Source: Saprospiraceae bacterium
Lineage (GTDB): Bacteria; Bacteroidota; Bacteroidia; Chitinophagales; Saprospiraceae
Direction: 5' to 3'
NCBI GenBank assembly: GCA_016715985.1
Contig: JADJXD010000001.1
Span: 3,658,001 to 3,722,000, forward strand
Length of the DNA: 64,000 bases
Shown here: piece by piece, positions 46,707 through 56,230 of the stretch
Layout of the letters: every line of letters starts with the position of its first letter
Position numbering within the stretch: the first letter of the stretch is position 1
Program-made: the position numbers and the translations under genes
The notes under the pieces: generated by a model
Told to the model about the DNA's origin: nothing
Database searches by the model: none
Seen by the model: the letters and a program-made list of their open reading frames with translations, nothing else

Positions 46707-49700
46707 ATGAATATTACAGAAATTTCAATCAAACGACCTTCGCTGATAATAGTGCTGTTCAGCGTGTTTACTTTATTAGGATTTATCGGGTATAAAAATT
46801 TGAGTTACGAGTTAATGCCCGACTTTAATCAGCCCGTAGTTGTAATTAAGACTGTTTACCCTGGTGCCGAACCAAACGAAGTAGAAACATCCGTTTCACG
46901 AAAAATAGAAGATGCATTATCGAATTTAGAAGGTGTAGATTACTTGGTTACAAAATCATTGCCCAATGCTTCTATCATCATAGCCAATCTAAAATATGGG
47001 ACAGATTTGGATAAGTCAATGCAAGACGCACAACGCTACATTGACAACATTCGCAAAGATTTACCACAGGATATTTTAAGTCCTGTAATGAGTAAAGTTT
47101 CGCCAAATGATTTGCCGATAATGTCTATAAGTGCAACAAGTGATTTGTCTGCGACCGAGTTTTATCAAAAAATGAACGATGATTATCTGCCCCAAATTCA
47201 ACAAATTAAAGGAGTTGCAGAGATTACTGTTTTAGGTGGAGAGGAAAGAGAAATCCAAGTAAAAATAAATCAAGACAAACTGAAATTGTATAAAATTTCA
47301 ATGGTTCAGGTTGTTGAAGCAATTAATCGTTCTGGCTTAGACTTACCTGCGGGAAAGGTGCAAACCGAAAAAGAAAGTAATTCAGTTCGTTTAACGGGAA
47401 AATTCGCATCTGTTGAGGATATTAAAAATGTTCAGGTGGCATTACCAGTTATTGGAAGTCCTGTTTATGTAAAAGATGTGGCAGATGTTATTGACGGTAT
47501 AAAAGAAACGACTTCTATCAGTCGATACAACGGTAAAAACGGTATTGGTTTAATGCTGAAAAAACAGGGTGATGCAAACGCTGTAGATGTTTCAAAAGCC
47601 GTTCGAGAAAAATTTCAATCCATCGTACATCAAAATGCCAGTTCGGGTGTAAAATTTATTATTGCAGACGATAGCACCGATAACACCATTGCAGCCGTTA
47701 ACTCCGTTGTTTTTGATTTAATCTTAGCGGTGTTATTGGTATCGTTAGTAATGCTATTATTTCTTAGAAGTTTTAGAAATTCATTAATTGTAATTGTTGC
47801 CATTCCAACTTCCTTAGTCACTGCGTTTGCGGTAATGTGGCTTTTTGGTTACACATTAAACCTAATGACCTTGCTTGCAATGTCTTTAATCATAGGTGTT
47901 CTGGTGGATGATGCGGTGGTGGTATTAGAAAATATTCAAAAACATTTAGACAGAGGAAAAGAAAAACGCACTGCTGCAATGGATGGCAGAATGGAAATTG
48001 GTTTTGCCGCTTTGTCAATTACATTAGTTGACGTAGTGGTATTTTTACCAATTCTCTTTTTACAAGTTTTTGTTGCCGATATGCTCAAACAATTTTCGGT
48101 TGTTGTAGTAACATCTACTCTTACCAGTTTATTGGTTGGGTTTACGCTTACACCTTGGTTGGCTTCACGTATAGGAAAGAAAGAAGATTTACAACCAACT
48201 AATTTTTTCAATCGTTTCTTGCTTTGGTTTGAGCATCAATTAGAAAATTTCACAAATTGGTATGGCAGACAATTAGAATGGGTTTTAAGCCACAAACTTA
48301 TTTTTACAGGTATCGTTATTGTGCTTTTTGCAATGACTTTAGGCATTATGAAACAAGGTATTATTGGTAAAGAATTAATTTCAACAGGCGACCAAGGAAA
48401 ATTTAGAATGGCATTAGAATTTGATAAATCTACTTCCATTCAACAAAACAACTTAATTGCTCAAAAAATTGAAACATACATTATTCAACAACCCGAAGTA
48501 GCAACAGTATTCAGCAACATTGGCGGACCAAGCACTGGGATTGGAAGTTTGGGTGTGGGTTCAGCAAATAAAACGGAATTTACAATTCAACTAAAATCCA
48601 AAAAGGAATTGGATAATTTACCTACCGAAACATTTATGAAAAATCTTCGGGAAGAACTAAAGTCAAAATTTCCGAGTATAAATTATTCAATGGCAGCATT
48701 GGGTTTAATTCCACGTTCAGCACCAATTGAAATTACGTTAAGCGGTAGCAATTTGGATTTGGTGATGAAAACAGGCGATGAATTGAAAACGGTAATTGAA
48801 AAAATTCCCGGTGCGGATAATGTTCGCTTATCCGTTGAAGCAGGTAGTCCCGAATACAAAATAATTCCCGACAAGGATAAAATGCAACGATTGGGTTTAA
48901 CAACGGCTTATGTTGGATTGAACCTAAGAACTGCCTTTACAGGAAATGATGATGCGACCTTAACCGAAAACGGAACGGAATATCCTGTGCGAATTTGGTT
49001 AGATGAATTTAGCCGACAAAATTTTGAAGATGTTCAACAACTTTCTATCATTAACCCAATGGGAATACCCATTGAAGTTTCACAATTTGCAAGCGTAGAG
49101 CAAGATAATTCTCCTTCCTTATTAGAAAGGAAAGACCGACAACCAGCAGTTACACTCACATCAGATGCTTTAGGAAGACCATCAGGAACAGTAGCAGACG
49201 ATGTAGTAGCATATCTCAAAGAAAATCCATTACCAAGCGGTATACAAATGACTTGGGGTAGCGACATCAAAAGACAGAATGATAGTTTTGGAGCATTAGG
49301 TTCTGTTTTACTCATTTCGTTTTTGCTGATTTACCTGATTATGGTAGCACTGTATGACAGTTTTGTTTATCCATTTGTAGTTTTGTTTTCTATTCCAGTA
49401 GCCACAATTGGGGCATTTTTCGCATTGAATTTGTCGTTAAGCAATCTGAGTTTATTCGCCTTATTAGGTTTAATTATGCTAATGGGCTTAGTGGTAAAAA
49501 ATGCTATTCTAATTGTGGATTTTACCAATCAATTAAAAGCAGAAGGCATACATTTTAAAGAAGCCTTAATCATTGCAGGGAAAGGTCGTATGCGACCAAT
49601 CCTAATGACAACCCTTTCAATGGTAGTTGGTATGCTTCCTATTGCAATGGCAACAGGAACAGCAGCAGAATGGAAAAACGGTTTGGCTTGGGTAATCATT

Positions 49701-49799
49701 GGCGGACTTCTATCATCTTTAATTTTGACCGTGTTTTTAGTGCCAATGGTCTATTATTTAGTTGACACAGCGAAAGAAAAAATAAACAGAAGAAAATAG
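46707..49799 (+). CDS. RND efflux pump, HAE1 (AcrB-like) type
   Basis: A 1,030-aa inner-membrane transporter with twelve transmembrane helices and two large periplasmic loops. The proton-relay Asp pair in helix 4 is seen in GVLVDDAVVVLENIQ (D401, D402), the mark of hydrophobe/amphiphile-type pumps rather than the metal (HME) type. The motif LLGLIMLMGLVVKNAILIVD lies in helix 10-11. With the adaptor and TolC it would expel toxic compounds. It is the last and largest gene of cassette 5. Confidence 0.95.
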   Translation: MNITEISIKRPSLIIVLFSVFTLLGFIGYKNLSYELMPDFNQPVVVIKTVYPGAEPNEVETSVSRKIEDALSNLEGVDYLVTKSLPNASIIIANLKYGTDLDKSMQDAQRYIDNIRKDLPQDILSPVMSKVSPNDLPIMSISATSDLSATEFYQKMNDDYLPQIQQIKGVAEITVLGGEEREIQVKINQDKLKLYKISMVQVVEAINRSGLDLPAGKVQTEKESNSVRLTGKFASVEDIKNVQVALPVIGSPVYVKDVADVIDGIKETTSISRYNGKNGIGLMLKKQGDANAVDVSKAVREKFQSIVHQNASSGVKFIIADDSTDNTIAAVNSVVFDLILAVLLVSLVMLLFLRSFRNSLIVIVAIPTSLVTAFAVMWLFGYTLNLMTLLAMSLIIGVLVDDAVVVLENIQKHLDRGKEKRTAAMDGRMEIGFAALSITLVDVVVFLPILFLQVFVADMLKQFSVVVVTSTLTSLLVGFTLTPWLASRIGKKEDLQPTNFFNRFLLWFEHQLENFTNWYGRQLEWVLSHKLIFTGIVIVLFAMTLGIMKQGIIGKELISTGDQGKFRMALEFDKSTSIQQNNLIAQKIETYIIQQPEVATVFSNIGGPSTGIGSLGVGSANKTEFTIQLKSKKELDNLPTETFMKNLREELKSKFPSINYSMAALGLIPRSAPIEITLSGSNLDLVMKTGDELKTVIEKIPGADNVRLSVEAGSPEYKIIPDKDKMQRLGLTTAYVGLNLRTAFTGNDDATLTENGTEYPVRIWLDEFSRQNFEDVQQLSIINPMGIPIEVSQFASVEQDNSPSLLERKDRQPAVTLTSDALGRPSGTVADDVVAYLKENPLPSGIQMTWGSDIKRQNDSFGALGSVLLISFLLIYLIMVALYDSFVYPFVVLFSIPVATIGAFFALNLSLSNLSLFALLGLIMLMGLVVKNAILIVDFTNQLKAEGIHFKEALIIAGKGRMRPILMTTLSMVVGMLPIAMATGTAAEWKNGLAWVIIGGLLSSLILTVFLVPMVYYLVDTAKEKINRRK

Positions 49800-49808
49800 C
49801 CATCGCAC

Positions 49809-49877
49809 AGGTGTAAGCACATTTGCAATTCGCACAAGCCAACGCACAATCCAAAAATTGCAAAAGAGCTTACACCT
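49809..49877. repeat. ACAT/AAGA internal-loop hairpin, element E2
   Basis: Outer stem AGGTGTAAGC/GCTTACACCT, internal loop ACAT opposite AAGA, inner stem TTGCAATT/AATTGCAA. It starts 10 bp after the pump stop and could also help end transcription. Confidence 0.75.
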
Positions 49878-49891
49878 TTACCACCCAAAGA

Positions 49892-49937
49892 AAAATTATT
49901 TTTTAAAATTTCCTTCCCTTCTAAAATTTTTAAAACC
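49892..49937. repeat. AT-rich inverted end element, right copy (cassette 5)
   Basis: AAAATTATTTTTTAAAAT, a 13-base loop, then AAAATTTTTAAAACC. Both arms are exact reverse complements of the left copy at 40,625. It lies 14 bp beyond E2, mirroring the 11 bp between the left copy and E1. Confidence 0.7.
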
Positions 49938-50037
49938 ACTACCCACAGCCGACACAAACAGCCCCATTCGCAACTCGACAATGACAGCGAAACTCACAGC
50001 AGACAAGGACTTTACAACCTCGACAGACAGAAGGCCA

Positions 50038-50174
50038 GCTTATAACAGCGGTTTGGCAAAAGTGGCGGTTCAGTGCTTCGTATGACAATTTTTCGTATAA
50101 TTGAAGTGCGGTTCTTCGTATGAAGTTTAGTGGTTAAAATCGCCACCTTCGCCAAGCCGCAAACCGTTATGCCC
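50038..50174 (+). repeat. attC site 5 (137 bp, long class)
   Basis: R'' GCTTATAAC, L'' GCGGTTTGGC..AAGTGGCGGTT, L' AATCGCCACCTTCGCCAAGC then CGC, R' GTTATGCCC. The two ends are identical to attC 9. Confidence 0.9.
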
Positions 50175-50229
50175 GACTAAATAAAACAGAAATACCAGTT
50201 GTAATTTTTTTAACATAAAATATAATAAT

Positions 50230-50721
50230 ATGAAGTACTTAATAATAGTTTTAACATTAATACCATTTATCACTTTAGGCCAATGTTTTGAAATTAAGAA
50301 TGATAATGGAGTTGTTATTAAAACATCTACAGACGAAACTTCATTAAGTTCTGTGGGAGAAAAATACAAAGACACTCTTATAATGTCAATTTCAAAAATG
50401 TTCGATGGTGTTGATTTCACTTACTCGATAGTATTTGCCGTAAAATCTGTTGACGATCGAAAATATTTGGACAAATCAGTAATTATTCCAATGAGTCCAA
50501 ATCCAGTTGCTATAGAAATTGGAAAAGAAAAATTTGATTCTGGAATATTTAAAAATGAAGTATTTAATCACATTGTAATGGATAACATTCTTGAAAAAGA
50601 CCTAAAAAGATTGTTTTTTGGAGAAGGTTTTCTTTTAATTGCATTTGATGATAAGTACACTGTTACAAAAGATACTTTTAAGAAATGGAAAGACAAATAT
50701 TCTAAATGTATTTTTAAGTGA
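50230..50721 (+). CDS. Secreted hypothetical protein
   Basis: A 163-aa protein with signal peptide MKYLIIVLTLIPFITLGQ. The mature part, starting CFEIKNDNGVVIKT, looks mixed alpha/beta with a conserved-looking C-terminus (KWKDKYSKCIFK) and two Cys that may form a disulfide. No family is recognised. It is the first gene of cassette 6. Confidence 0.65.
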   Translation: MKYLIIVLTLIPFITLGQCFEIKNDNGVVIKTSTDETSLSSVGEKYKDTLIMSISKMFDGVDFTYSIVFAVKSVDDRKYLDKSVIIPMSPNPVAIEIGKEKFDSGIFKNEVFNHIVMDNILEKDLKRLFFGEGFLLIAFDDKYTVTKDTFKKWKDKYSKCIFK

Positions 50722-50751
50722 GAATTTTTTTATCAATTAATGTAAAGAATT

Positions 50752-51306
50752 ATGGATACTTTTGAGAAAGTAAAATCAAGATTAAAAGAGCTTAGTACAA
50801 TAAGATACGAAGCAACAAATTATGAAGAGTCAGTTGAGTTACTTCAATTCAGTAAAACTACTATTTCGGAATTGAAATCAATGAAGCAAACCCTAATCCA
50901 AGAAGTAAAAGGTATTAGAAATCAATATAAAGAAGCCAAAGCAAATGCATCAAATAAAAGTCACTTTATTTCAGGACTAATATTTGGAAGGTCAACCTCA
51001 GGAAAACTTAGAGCAGAAAATAAGAGAAACTTGTCAAATCAATTAGATAAAGAAATTGAACCATATGAAAAACTTAAACTAATCTGTGATGATTATATTG
51101 TTCAAATCTCAAATAAGAAATCTTTGCTCGAAAATTACATCAGAGAAAACAAAAGTATAACTGCAAAAAAAACTATAGTTAAACAAGATCCGAATATGGA
51201 AATACTCAATCAGATAGAAAAATTGGGTGAATTAAGAGATAAAAATATTATAACTGATCAAGAATTTGAAAATAAAAAGAAGGAACTTTTAAATAAATTG
51301 AAATGA
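50752..51306 (+). CDS. Coiled-coil protein with C-terminal SHOCT domain
   Basis: A 184-aa protein. Residues about 10-150 are long charged helices, likely a coiled coil. The last 35 residues (ILNQIEKLGELRDKNIITDQ then EFENKKKELL) fit SHOCT, a short oligomerisation domain found near protein ends. No signal peptide. It overlaps the next gene by 4 bp. Confidence 0.75.
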   Translation: MDTFEKVKSRLKELSTIRYEATNYEESVELLQFSKTTISELKSMKQTLIQEVKGIRNQYKEAKANASNKSHFISGLIFGRSTSGKLRAENKRNLSNQLDKEIEPYEKLKLICDDYIVQISNKKSLLENYIRENKSITAKKTIVKQDPNMEILNQIEKLGELRDKNIITDQEFENKKKELLNKLK

Positions 51307-51743
51307 GCAAGAAAAAATTTAAAATGATCTGGATTCTATTTTTATATCTTTTTCTTTTTTTTTCATCATGTAAAGATTCTGACGAAGTAATTATCAAAAA
51401 AATTATTGACAAATCTTATTTTGGCATATTCGACCTTAAAAAAATGGAAGAAATTGATAAGTCGAGAGAAAATATATTTAACATTAAAGTTCATAGTTCA
51501 ATAATTCAGAAATATGTTAAAGATGTAAATCCTGAAAATAATTTTGAAATAGTAAGATACATTTATAAAACGGGTAAAGGAGTTAATAGAATTTATTTCA
51601 TTGTAAATTTAACAGATGGAATAATAATAAATAAATCAAGTAAAGTGGATGAATTCTTTAAGCCAATTTTTATAGAATTATTTGGAGATGATATTACTAT
51701 GGATTTAGAAGGTAACAACTTAATGCAAATATTGCAACATTAA
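51303..51743 (+). CDS. Hypothetical lipoprotein
   Basis: A 146-aa lipoprotein: after a strongly hydrophobic signal (WILFLYLFLFFSSC) comes the lipobox Cys near residue 23. The rest is charged and unassigned. It overlaps the SHOCT gene by 4 bp, so translation is probably coupled. Confidence 0.65.
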   Translation: MSKKKFKMIWILFLYLFLFFSSCKDSDEVIIKKIIDKSYFGIFDLKKMEEIDKSRENIFNIKVHSSIIQKYVKDVNPENNFEIVRYIYKTGKGVNRIYFIVNLTDGIIINKSSKVDEFFKPIFIELFGDDITMDLEGNNLMQILQH

Positions 51744-51793
51744 TTAGGTTAAAGAAATATGTTATTAGTAATTAACTCAATATATAGATAAAA

Positions 51794-52423
51794 ATGAAAT
51801 ATTTAAAATTTATATTCACTATATTCACTATTTGTAATCAGTATTATTTTGGCTTATCTCAAACAAAGCAAAATAATGAAAAGATCATCTCAATTATTGA
51901 AAGTAAAATTGATAGTCTTGATAGAGAAATTTTAAATATTCAAGCTGAAATTGCCTATCTGCAGGACAGCATAATTGAAATACTAGCCGAAGAACAAATA
52001 AAAAAGTCACAAGACATAAATGAAGGCAAAGGGATTGAAGTAATCGCTAAAGTCGAAAATGATTTCGGTCCATTCAAAATTTATGAAACTTTAGGGAAAA
52101 ACGAAATTGGAAAAATCCCAATTGGCTCTAAAATAATCATTTATGGTAAAGTCGAGAATTACTACAAGGTGGGATATAAAAATAAAATAGGGTTTATTCA
52201 AGGGTATTATTTAAAATTGGATACTGAAATTAAATCTCTTTTTGATGCTCCCGAAGACATAAAATTGAGTAAATCAAATAATTTGAATTCAACTGAATCT
52301 TTAAATTTCAATTCGCCTACCTATAAATCAAAAGATGTCCATGTTGAAGGTCATTATAGGACGACCAAATCAGGCAAAACTGTTTATGTTAAACCACATA
52401 CAAGAAGTCGATCAAAAAATTAA
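51794..52423 (+). CDS. Secreted protein with SH3-like domain
   Basis: A 209-aa protein with a signal peptide (ending near residue 24), a short coiled coil (SIIESKIDSLDREILNIQAE), then a bacterial SH3-like domain (about 90-145: IGKIPIGSKIIIYGKVENYY followed by KVGYKNKIGFIQGYYL). The tail HVEGHYRTTKSGKTVYVKPH is typical of Bacteroidota surface proteins. SH3b domains often bind cell wall. Confidence 0.7.
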   Translation: MKYLKFIFTIFTICNQYYFGLSQTKQNNEKIISIIESKIDSLDREILNIQAEIAYLQDSIIEILAEEQIKKSQDINEGKGIEVIAKVENDFGPFKIYETLGKNEIGKIPIGSKIIIYGKVENYYKVGYKNKIGFIQGYYLKLDTEIKSLFDAPEDIKLSKSNNLNSTESLNFNSPTYKSKDVHVEGHYRTTKSGKTVYVKPHTRSRSKN

Positions 52424-52516
52424 TTAACTGTTATTAAATTTGTTAAACCTAATAAAAGCATAAGTGGTAAAATTTAAACTCTCTTAAAATATTTTATAAC
52501 ATATAAATCTTTAAAA

Positions 52517-52789
52517 ATGGAAGACAGCATTCAAAACTTTTTTTCTGGTCTCTGGATCATTATTCTCTTTGGCTCAGTTGTAATAATAATTCTAAACAAA
52601 TTTCTATGGGCATGGTACTTAGATTTGAAGGAATTTAAAGAATACCAACACAAATTGTATGTAGAAGCTAAGAAACAAACGGAATTATTAAAATTGCTTT
52701 GTGATCAGAAAGGAATTGACACAAACAGTCTAACAAATATTGAAGGCCCAAGACCAAAGGGCAATTTGTTTGTTAAACCAAATCCATGA
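52517..52789 (+). CDS. Small single-pass membrane protein
   Basis: A 90-aa protein with one transmembrane helix (GLWIIILFGSVVIIILNKFL) followed by a charged helix. It was not matched to a family. Between it and the preceding gene is about 90 bp of AT-rich spacer. Confidence 0.6.
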   Translation: MEDSIQNFFSGLWIIILFGSVVIIILNKFLWAWYLDLKEFKEYQHKLYVEAKKQTELLKLLCDQKGIDTNSLTNIEGPRPKGNLFVKPNP

Positions 52790-52849
52790 ACTAAACACCA
52801 TATTTCAAATCATAATTATTTTTACAAAACACATATAAATTTTAAAAAC

Positions 52850-53347
52850 ATGAATGTTATAGAAAGTGAAAAACCATTTTATAAGAAAAAAGGAGTTCTG
52901 CTAGTTGGCGGAATTATAATATTATCTCTTATAGGTAAAATGTGTGGTGACGACACTACAACGAATTCAAAAATTGAAACAGTTGAAAATGTTAAACCTA
53001 AAAACCTTAAAGAAATAACAAGTTACACAGAAAATCCATATACAAAAGCCGGATATGAAAATATAAAAACATATTATTACGGTTTGTATTTGCAAGTTCC
53101 AAAAGATACATCAGGAATTTCTTCAGAAATTATGGGTTTCTTAAAAGAAAAATCAAAAAATGCAGAAGATAACGAAGCTGTACATTTGTGGATATTTTCA
53201 GATAGTACAGTTGTTCCAAAATCTTTTTCTGGCGAATGGAGCAATCCTAAAAACAGGAAAAAATGTTTTGCTCATGCTGTAAAATTGGCAAATGGTAATT
53301 ACTCGTATGATTTTGATATTTTTGGAGAATATAAACCTGAAGAATAG
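52850..53347 (+). CDS. Membrane-anchored hypothetical protein
   Basis: A 165-aa protein with an N-terminal anchor (GVLLVGGIIILSLIGKMCG) and a periplasmic-type domain rich in Lys, Tyr and Ser. No family is recognised. It ends 2 bp before attC 6. Confidence 0.6.
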   Translation: MNVIESEKPFYKKKGVLLVGGIIILSLIGKMCGDDTTTNSKIETVENVKPKNLKEITSYTENPYTKAGYENIKTYYYGLYLQVPKDTSGISSEIMGFLKEKSKNAEDNEAVHLWIFSDSTVVPKSFSGEWSNPKNRKKCFAHAVKLANGNYSYDFDIFGEYKPEE

Positions 53348-53349
53348 CC

Positions 53350-53421
53350 AGGCATAACAAGTGCTTTGACGCCAGTTTTGGCTATCGCCAAAAACCGTCG
53401 CAAAGCACAGCCGTTAGTGGC
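53350..53421 (+). repeat. attC site 6 (72 bp, short class)
   Basis: R'' AGGCATAAC, L'' GTGCTTTGACG, inner GCCAGTTTTGGC..GCCAAAAACC, L' CGTCGCAAAGCAC, R' GTTAGTGGC. The GTGCTTTG/CAAAGCAC pairing is perfect. Confidence 0.9.
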
Positions 53422-53456
53422 AAGCATAAAAAACACGTAACATAAACAGTAATAAT

Positions 53457-54293
53457 ATGAAATTATCAGACTTCGCTCTCATAACACACTATGAAGACAG
53501 ACTCGGAACCTTGGCTGAGAAGGCATCAAATGAACCTTGGGAGTTTTCAGAAGAACATAAATACTATGACGACAGACCATATGCAATATTGAGAAGGTAT
53601 GTTGAATATACCTTTACAAAATTATGGGATGAAAATAAAATCAAGTACACAAACAACAAAAAGTACGCTTCTTTTAATACAGGGTTAGTTTCAGACCATT
53701 TGGAAGATATATATGCTTTTTTTGAAAAACACAACACGCAAAATAGGTATGTCCTGAAAGGTTTTTTTTGGGAAAGTGAAGATGCTATTTCAACTAACTT
53801 TGGACACGACCTACCACATACAGCAAACTATTTTGAAGTTCCAGGCGATTTACTTTACGACCCAAATAGAAAACTAATGCCAAGATATGACCATATTATA
53901 AGGGACAACAAAGAAAGGTGGATTAGAAACTTGGGGCAAATGTCAGACAAGGAAATCCGTCAAACACTTATGGGTGCTATACCCGAAATCGAAAAAATGG
54001 TTAGGAATAATTATAAGATTGCTATACCTCAATTTCGCTTCGATGAATTTAGGGGCAACAGAATTCAGCTTCTTTTACCATTGCAAATTGAAAGAAATGG
54101 AAAAATTGACTTACTAGCTTTAGTCGTAGACAAGGTAAAAAAAGTAACAATAGATGAAGAAACCCAAGAAGAACAGGAAACTCAAGAAGAGCAAGACAAA
54201 ACATACATTGCTACAACTTGTCTAGAATTGCCAATGGCTTACACGAACGCTAGGCTGATTGTTAAACCTTCAAGTGATTGGTTAAAGCCTTAA
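53457..54293 (+). CDS. DUF3825-like protein
   Basis: A 278-aa soluble protein. ILRRYVEYTFTKLWDENKIK, then YASFNTGLVSDHLEDIYAFF and the end LELPMAYTNARLIVKPSSDW L fit the DUF3825 family, a domain of unknown biochemical role. A glutamate-rich insertion (EETQEEQETQEEQ) interrupts it near residue 245. It precedes the helicase by 3 bp, so they are a two-gene unit. Confidence 0.65.
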   Translation: MKLSDFALITHYEDRLGTLAEKASNEPWEFSEEHKYYDDRPYAILRRYVEYTFTKLWDENKIKYTNNKKYASFNTGLVSDHLEDIYAFFEKHNTQNRYVLKGFFWESEDAISTNFGHDLPHTANYFEVPGDLLYDPNRKLMPRYDHIIRDNKERWIRNLGQMSDKEIRQTLMGAIPEIEKMVRNNYKIAIPQFRFDEFRGNRIQLLLPLQIERNGKIDLLALVVDKVKKVTIDEETQEEQETQEEQDKTYIATTCLELPMAYTNARLIVKPSSDWLKP

Positions 54294-54296
54294 TAA

Positions 54297-56225
54297 ATGC
54301 CTACAATAATTGACAACATAGAATTAGACGAAACGAATGTTGAGTTCAATTATGCTTCCGACTTTGTAAAGCATACGGACAGACTTGTCTACTTAACAGG
54401 AAAAGCAGGAACGGGTAAGACCACGTTCCTAAAATATCTGCGAGAAACAACAACAAAGAATACTGTAATCCTTGCACCGACAGGGGTAGCTGCTATAAAT
54501 GCAGGTGGACAAACTATACACTCATTTTTTCAGATTAGACCAAGCGTCTATGTTCCAAACGATAAAAGATTAAGAACAAGAGCAGACATTGGAGATGAAG
54601 ATAAAAGCACCATTTACGACCATTTCAAATACTTCAAAGAAAGATTAGAAATAATAAGGGGGTTAGAACTCCTAATCATTGATGAAATCTCAATGGTCAG
54701 ATGCGATTTAATTGATGTTGTTGATAGACTATTACGGGTTTTTAGAAGAAGAGAAAATGAACCTTTTGGTGGTGTTCAAGTAATTCTAATTGGTGACACA
54801 TTTCAGTTACCTCCAATTGCCGACTTTGAGCAATGGAATTTACTTCAACCATATTATAAAAGTCCATTTTTCTTTAGCTCAAAAGTTATCGAACAGAATA
54901 AACCTGTTTACATTGAACTAAAAAAGATTTACAGACAAAACGAACAAGAATTTATTGACCTTCTAAATCGGGTTCGAATAAATCAAGTAACCGCCAACGA
55001 ATTTAAATTACTTAATTCAAAGTATAACCCGACATTCACACCTAATGGTCAAGCAAATTATATCACACTTGCAACTCATAACAAACTAGTCGATAGTACG
55101 AACCTCACAAAACTAGCTGAACTAACAACCGAACTAAAACTATTTGAAGCCACTGTCAGCGGACTTTTTCCAGACAATATAATGCCAACAGACAGAATTT
55201 TGCAGCTTAAAGAAGGTGCTCAAATTATGTTTATAAAGAATGATAAGGCAAAGAGATACTACAATGGAAAAATTGCCAAAATCAGCAAAATAGAAGAAAA
55301 CAAAATCATCGTTGAGTTTTCAGAAGGGAATGAAATAACTGTAGAAAAACAAGAGTGGAATAATATAAAATATACTTGGAACGAAAAGGAAAAGAAGATT
55401 GAAGAAGAAGTAATAGGGACATTTACACAATTCCCTATAAAACTTGCTTGGGCAATTACAGTTCATAAAAGCCAAGGACTTACTTTTGAAAAGGTTATTG
55501 CTGACTTAGGAGCCGCATTTACTTCAGGACAGGTTTATGTTGCATTAAGCAGATGTACTTCATTTAGTGGTTTAGTCTTGAAAACTCAAATCGGACAAAA
55601 TGCGATTAAGACAGACCCCCAAGTTTTACAATTCGCACAAAATGAAACACCAAGTACATTAATTGTTCAAGAATTGAATTCGGGTAAAGCAGACTTCTAT
55701 TACAGGAAAGTTCGAGATGATATTCATTCTCTGAATTTTGAAGAAGCGTACAATAATTTCATAAAAGCACTCAAATTTAGAAATGATATTGAAACAGACC
55801 AGTTTAAAAAATATTTTATAGTTACAGCTAAACGACTTGGTTCATTTAGACAAAATTTTCCTGAACTAATTGCTGAAAAAGAGACATTAAAACAGGAAAA
55901 GAAAGAATTGGAGCTTACAGTTTCAGAACTTGAGAATGAGAAAGCAACTCAACAAACGAAAATCAATGAACAAAACAAATCAATAAAACTCTTACTTGAC
56001 AAAACTAAAGAGCTTGAAAAGTTCAATGAAAAATTAAAGTCTGAAATAACAACTTTGAACAAGAATAAATTAGATACTGAAAAATCAATCCAACAGCATC
56101 AAAAAACTATTCAAGAACATAAAAAGACAATATCAGAACTCGAAGCAACGAAAAGAAACAATGAACAAGAAATAGAACGATTAAGAAACTTAAAATGGCA
56201 CCAAAAACTATTCGGACAGAAATAA
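54297..56225 (+). CDS. PIF1/RecD-like SF1 helicase with coiled-coil tail
   Basis: A 642-aa ATPase. Walker A GKAGTGKT is at residues 35-42, followed by ILAPTGVAAINAGGQTIHSF (motif Ia, PIF1 type), Walker B LLIIDEISM near residue 125, QVILIGDTFQLPP (motif III), and AITVHKSQGLTFEKVIADLG plus VYVALSRCTSFSG (motifs V-VI). Residues about 520-630 form a coiled coil. PIF1-family helicases unwind DNA 5'-3'. With the DUF3825-like partner it may be a defence or repair module; this is inference. Confidence 0.9.
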   Translation: MPTIIDNIELDETNVEFNYASDFVKHTDRLVYLTGKAGTGKTTFLKYLRETTTKNTVILAPTGVAAINAGGQTIHSFFQIRPSVYVPNDKRLRTRADIGDEDKSTIYDHFKYFKERLEIIRGLELLIIDEISMVRCDLIDVVDRLLRVFRRRENEPFGGVQVILIGDTFQLPPIADFEQWNLLQPYYKSPFFFSSKVIEQNKPVYIELKKIYRQNEQEFIDLLNRVRINQVTANEFKLLNSKYNPTFTPNGQANYITLATHNKLVDSTNLTKLAELTTELKLFEATVSGLFPDNIMPTDRILQLKEGAQIMFIKNDKAKRYYNGKIAKISKIEENKIIVEFSEGNEITVEKQEWNNIKYTWNEKEKKIEEEVIGTFTQFPIKLAWAITVHKSQGLTFEKVIADLGAAFTSGQVYVALSRCTSFSGLVLKTQIGQNAIKTDPQVLQFAQNETPSTLIVQELNSGKADFYYRKVRDDIHSLNFEEAYNNFIKALKFRNDIETDQFKKYFIVTAKRLGSFRQNFPELIAEKETLKQEKKELELTVSELENEKATQQTKINEQNKSIKLLLDKTKELEKFNEKLKSEITTLNKNKLDTEKSIQQHQKTIQEHKKTISELEATKRNNEQEIERLRNLKWHQKLFGQK

Positions 56226-56230
56226 TGCCA

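Larger units (their letters stand above)
40462..50166 (+). mobile_element. Gene cassette 5 (9,705 bp): RND efflux operon cassette
   Basis: The core GTTATAAGC at the left and R'' GCTTATAAC of attC 5 at the right are exact complements over 9 bp, so the whole 9.7 kb behaves as one cassette. It carries ten same-strand genes with own promoter, a TetR regulator and paired hairpin elements near both ends. Typical integron cassettes are about 0.5-1 kb. Confidence 0.85.
50167..53413 (+). mobile_element. Gene cassette 6 (3,247 bp): six small envelope genes
   Basis: Core GTTATGCCC and attC 6 R'' AGGCATAAC match at 8 of 9. Six same-strand genes, mostly with signals, lipoboxes or membrane anchors. Confidence 0.8.
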
